A DNA stretch of 64,000 nucleotides from JABFRG01 sp046351415. GTDB taxonomy: Bacteria > Myxococcota_A > Polyangia > Polyangiales > Polyangiaceae. The notes under the pieces are model-generated. The model worked only from the letters and a program-made list of their open reading frames with translations. It did not search any database and was not told the origin of the DNA. The first letter of the stretch is position 1. Each line of letters starts with the position of its first letter. The translations under genes and the position numbers were made by a program. Positions 61,355 through 64,000 of this stretch are shown here, piece by piece. The DNA is taken from positions 310,001 through 374,000 of the forward strand of contig JAXLYO010000001.1 in NCBI GenBank assembly GCA_046351415.1, read 5' to 3'.

Positions 61355-61368
61355 TGAGGCAATCCTCA
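61355..61368. promoter_or_regulatory. Operator palindrome 2 of the tetR-P450 pair
   Basis: TGAGGCAATCCTCA repeats the arms of operator 1; both are followed by CATTC. The 30-bp centre spacing (about three helical turns) places two TetR dimers on the same DNA face. Confidence 0.75.
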
Positions 61369-61377
61369 CATTCCAAC

Positions 61378-62766
61378 GTGTCTGTTTCCTCAGGCCTCGG
61401 GCAAAAAGCGCGGGCCTCGACCCCTTCAGCGGCAGAGGCGTGGCCGGGCCCGAAAACGAGTTACCTCCTTGGTGACCTCAGGGCCGCTTGGGCCGACCCG
61501 ATCCAGCTCATGGGAACGGGGGCACGCAACCACGGTGACCTCGTGCGCTTCCGCTTCGCGTGGATGCACTACTTCCTCCTGAACGACGTGAACGCGGTGC
61601 ATCGCGTACTCGTCGAGAACGCGAAGAACTACAAGAAGAGCGCGAACTACCAGGGTCTTCGCGTCCTCCTCGGGCAAGGCCTGCTGACGAGTGAAGGGGA
61701 GTTCTGGCGCAAGCAGCGTAAACTCGCGCAGCCGGCGTTCCATCGCGACTGCATCCAGACGTTTCTCGCGACGTTCAAACAATGCACCGAAGACATGATC
61801 GCGCGATGGGAGCGCGAGGTAGCCGGGACCGGCAAGCCCATCGATCTCCACGCCGAGTTCATGCGTCTCACCTTTCGGGTCGTGGGCCTTTGCCTCCTCG
61901 GCAAAGACCTTGAGGGCGATGCGAGCGCGTTCGGTGACGCGCTCAATGTCGCACTCGTGTGGGCGAATCAGCACGTCGAGTCGGTGCTGCGCATTCCGTT
62001 GTGGGTGCCCACGCCGAAGAACCTCGCGTGCAAAACCGCCATGCGCACGATCGAAGACGTGGTGCTCGGTGTGGTGCGCGAACGCCGCGCCACGGGGGTC
62101 CAGAAGCCGGACTTGCTCGGCATGCTGATGGAACTCCAGGACGAAGACGGCGAGCACATGACGGAGAAGCAACTCCGCGACGAGTTACTCACGCTCGTCG
62201 TGGCAGGTCACGAGACGACGGCCAACGCGCTCACGTTCGCGCTCTACCGCCTCTCGCAAACGCCGGACGTGCTCCACAAGCTCCGCGTCGAACTCGACGT
62301 ATCGAGCGAAGACGTTCAGGCACTCGTGAAGCTTCCGTACAATCGTGCCGTCGTCGACGAGACGCTCCGCCTCTATCCGCCCGCGTGGATCGTCGAACGC
62401 GAAGCCATCGAAGAAGATGTCGTCTGCGGGAAGCCGCTTCCCAAAGGAGGCACGATTGGCGTCAGCCCGTTTCTGCTCCATCGACACGCCAAGTATTGGC
62501 CACGGCCCGAATCGTTCGAGCCGGAGCGGTTCCTTACGCCGGACCCCGAGCGTCCGAAGAACGCCTACATGCCGTTTGGCGCCGGCCCGCGCACGTGTAT
62601 CGGCAACGTGTTCGCCCTCACCGAGATGCAGGTGGTGATCGCCATGCTCGTCCGTCGTTTCGACGTCGAGGCGGTTTCCAAAGAGCCCGTCGAGTTCGAT
62701 GCTGCGATTACGCTGCGGCCCAAAGGTGGACTTCCCGTCCGCGTGAGCTTGCGCCCAGCGAGTTAG
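61378..62766 (+). CDS. Cytochrome P450
   Basis: A haem monooxygenase. The I-helix motif AGHETTAN, the ExxR pair in ETLRLYPP and the haem-binding loop FGAGPRTCIG with the proximal Cys (about residue 407) are all intact. The protein is soluble, as usual for bacterial P450s, and is most like the fatty-acid/xenobiotic-type CYP102/CYP4-like group by the phrase AWIVEREAIEEDV; the substrate is unknown. An open frame begins at ATG 61324, but that and ATG 61354 lie inside the operators and promoter, so GTG 61378 is a plausible start although no ribosome site is visible; a leaderless message is possible. No ferredoxin gene is adjacent. Confidence 0.9.
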   Translation: MSVSSGLGQKARASTPSAAEAWPGPKTSYLLGDLRAAWADPIQLMGTGARNHGDLVRFRFAWMHYFLLNDVNAVHRVLVENAKNYKKSANYQGLRVLLGQGLLTSEGEFWRKQRKLAQPAFHRDCIQTFLATFKQCTEDMIARWEREVAGTGKPIDLHAEFMRLTFRVVGLCLLGKDLEGDASAFGDALNVALVWANQHVESVLRIPLWVPTPKNLACKTAMRTIEDVVLGVVRERRATGVQKPDLLGMLMELQDEDGEHMTEKQLRDELLTLVVAGHETTANALTFALYRLSQTPDVLHKLRVELDVSSEDVQALVKLPYNRAVVDETLRLYPPAWIVEREAIEEDVVCGKPLPKGGTIGVSPFLLHRHAKYWPRPESFEPERFLTPDPERPKNAYMPFGAGPRTCIGNVFALTEMQVVIAMLVRRFDVEAVSKEPVEFDAAITLRPKGGLPVRVSLRPAS

Positions 62767-62767
62767 G

Positions 62768-62789
62768 GCGGTCCTGGGCTGGGACCCGC
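62768..62789 (+). terminator. Weak hairpin after the P450 gene
   Basis: GCGG-TCC pairs with GGA-C-CCGC with one bulged base, a few nucleotides after the P450 stop at 62766. No U tract follows. Confidence 0.35.
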
Positions 62790-62842
62790 GTCTCGCGAAG
62801 ACAACGCGCTTGGAGCCGGCATGCGCTAAGCTGTCCAGCACC

Positions 62843-63199
62843 ATGGAACCTTTTCGCGACGACCGCGAAGCCGCTGCGCGACGCATTCAAGAGCTCGAAG
62901 CGGAGAATCGCGCTCTACGTCAGGACATGTTCGCGCATCGCGCGCCGCCACCCGCGGTGCTGAGCAAGCCAGGCCTTTCCCCTGGGCTACTCGTTCTCTT
63001 CATCGTGCTTCCACTCGCGCTCGTGCTGTTCGCGGGTGCAGGCGCTGCATTCTTCATGGTGCGTGCGCCCATGCCTCCACCACCGCCGGCCGTCGCCGTT
63101 CCCGCGAAGGCCGAGCCTGAGCCGCCCGCGGTCGTGCCCGTCAACCCGGCACCGGCAGACCCGCAGTTGCCGGCTTCTGCACCCACGCAAGCGCCATGA
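62843..63199 (+). CDS. Small coiled-coil membrane protein with Pro-rich tail
   Basis: 118 residues. The N-terminal segment (EAAARRIQELEAENRALRQD) is a short coiled coil, followed by one transmembrane helix (LLVLFIVLPLALVLFAGAGA) and a tail almost entirely of Pro, Ala, Val and Glu. The topology suggests a cytoplasmic coiled coil tethered to the inner membrane with a periplasmic Pro/Ala tail of the kind that spans the periplasm. No family was recognised. ATG 62843 was chosen because the reading begins naturally; TTG 62810 is upstream in frame. The last 59 bp overlap the gene on the other strand. Confidence 0.6.
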   Translation: MEPFRDDREAAARRIQELEAENRALRQDMFAHRAPPPAVLSKPGLSPGLLVLFIVLPLALVLFAGAGAAFFMVRAPMPPPPPAVAVPAKAEPEPPAVVPVNPAPADPQLPASAPTQAP

Positions 63200-64000
63200 G
63201 CGAGACGCGTATTCCGGTCTTTTTCGGCTTGAGGACGATCTCCTCGAGCGCGGCTTCGTTCATGGATGTTCCAATCGCGCTCGCTTCGGCGCGAAACGCC
63301 GCGTCGAGTTCGCGCCACTTCTCTTGAAGTGCGCGTACGCGAGCTTCTCGCGTTTCGGCGCTCGCGCTTTTCTTCTTCACTGCAGCAGCTCCGCGCGCCG
63401 CGGACCCGATGCTTCTCGCAACCCCCGCTGCCGAGCCACGCCCCAACACCGCCGCGAGCATGCTCGCACCCGAAGCGACTCCTTGCGCTGCCATGGCACT
63501 CGACACCTCGGAGCGCGCGGCCGCAGCAGCAGCCGACTCTGTTTCGATCTTCGTCTTCAGGGCTTCGAACTTCGGTGCGTACTTCTTGCGTAGCTTTTCC
63601 GTCTCGAGGTCGCGTTCTTCACGGTGCGATTGCGCAAGGCGTCCACGAAAGGCACTTTCGTTCTCACCCTCAGCGGAGATCGAGCCAGTGACCGGGTCTT
63701 TGTAGCGAACGACGCCCTGATGGTGGAGAAGCCAGGCGGCGTAGTCTTTGGCCCACGCGGCGTAGGACTTCGCTTTGAGTGCCACGTCCGGAAGACGCTC
63801 GCCCACGCTTCCCTCCGGAGCTGTCGTCGCAAGGTCCTTCACACTTTCGCGAAGCCACGTCCCCGCATCCCAGTGAATGGGCATCGCGCCATCCGAGAAG
63901 GGGAACAGGAAACGGACCTCCCGCGTGACGTCCACTTTCGTCTTCGCATCCTGGATGCGCACGGAAGCGACGCCGAGAAGCTTGGGCGTGAAGGGCGAAG
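63141..64000 (-). CDS. C-terminal part of a large protein (N-terminus outside the window)
   Basis: The reverse strand stays open to the window edge, so only the last 286 or so residues are visible. They contain a beta-rich start (VDVTREVRFLFPFSDGAMPIHWD), a long charged coiled coil (about SHREERDLETEKLRKKYAPKFEALK), an Ala/Gly/Ser-rich segment (MAAQGVASGASMLAAVLGRG) and a Lys-rich KKKSAS region before a short C-terminal domain ending KKTGIRVSLMALAWVQ. This resembles the C-terminal third of some HerA/DUF87-type ATP-binding proteins, but without the ATPase domain I cannot confirm it. The 3' end overlaps the small membrane protein gene. Confidence 0.6.
   Translation of the reverse strand, partial: SPFTPKLLGVASVRIQDAKTKVDVTREVRFLFPFSDGAMPIHWDAGTWLRESVKDLATTAPEGSVGERLPDVALKAKSYAAWAKDYAAWLLHHQGVVRYKDPVTGSISAEGENESAFRGRLAQSHREERDLETEKLRKKYAPKFEALKTKIETESAAAAAARSEVSSAMAAQGVASGASMLAAVLGRGSAAGVARSIGSAARGAAAVKKKSASAETREARVRALQEKWRELDAAFRAEASAIGTSMNEAALEEIVLKPKKTGIRVSLMALAWVQKPATAGLPVPG

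Noticed and set aside
1..64000. tRNA, rRNA, insertion sequences, prophage genes and CRISPR arrays
   Set aside because: None were recognised on either strand by eye; no transposase- or integrase-like proteins occur among the translated genes.

Overview
The window reads as a chromosomal segment of a high-GC, Gram-negative social or predatory bacterium, most likely a myxobacterium of the Polyangia type (Myxococcota). The grounds are strong GC bias at third codon positions, an exceptional number of secreted lipoproteins (about twenty signal peptides ending in a lipobox cysteine, many followed by Ser-rich or Cys-rich stretches), a Ser/Thr protein kinase with an N-terminal zinc ribbon, PQQ-dehydrogenase and vanadium-haloperoxidase-type secreted enzymes, and housekeeping genes scattered singly among them. 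This is inference from gene content; no rRNA or tRNA is present to place it. No insertion sequence, prophage or CRISPR array was found.

Layout. 1-6.6 kb: a partial TatT-like lipoprotein (-), lon protease with a strong terminator, a compact small-peptide transcription unit (sigma-54-like promoter, hairpin leader, 67-codon ORF, terminator), an AraC-type regulator and a HEAT-like lipoprotein. 6.7-10.3 kb: an ABC exporter and an RpoD/SigA-type sigma factor. 10.5-16.6 kb: envelope genes (single-CxxCH lipoprotein, DacB carboxypeptidase, family 5 solute-binding lipoprotein, discoidin-like lipoprotein). 16.7-22 kb: 4-hydroxyphenylpyruvate dioxygenase, CTP synthase pyrG, a YdeI/OmdA-like protein and two Cys-rich lipoproteins. 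22-27.5 kb: an S55-peptidase-like exported protein with a beta-propeller partner, then a vWA lipoprotein.

27.5-34.9 kb is a purine-ureide region: allantoinase (allB), a fused allantoicase-OHCU decarboxylase, 5-hydroxyisourate hydrolase (uraH) and a convergent HpcH/HpaI-like aldolase, interrupted by two lipoproteins. The ureidoglycolate lyase (allA) that would finish the pathway sits about 18 kb away, at 51.4-51.9 kb, divergent from glmU. Together these could convert 5-hydroxyisourate through OHCU, allantoin and allantoate to glyoxylate plus urea; xanthine dehydrogenase, urate oxidase and urease are not in the window.

35-47.4 kb: a PQQ sugar dehydrogenase-di-haem fusion, Cys-repeat and DUF1554-like lipoproteins, a mosaic stretch assembled from 3' ends of two nearby genes, a membrane zinc-ribbon protein, the kinase, a VanW protein, an MltD-type lytic transglycosylase and a FadL-type porin. 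47.4-55 kb: a 1,295-residue lipoprotein translationally coupled to the porin, allA, glmU and two lipoproteins. 55-64 kb: murA, a lipoprotein, a propeller-haloperoxidase fusion, a TetR/P450 divergent pair with two near-identical operator palindromes, a small membrane protein and the C-terminal part of a gene leaving the window. Cell-wall precursor synthesis and turnover (glmU, murA, dacB, MltD, VanW) is unusually well represented.
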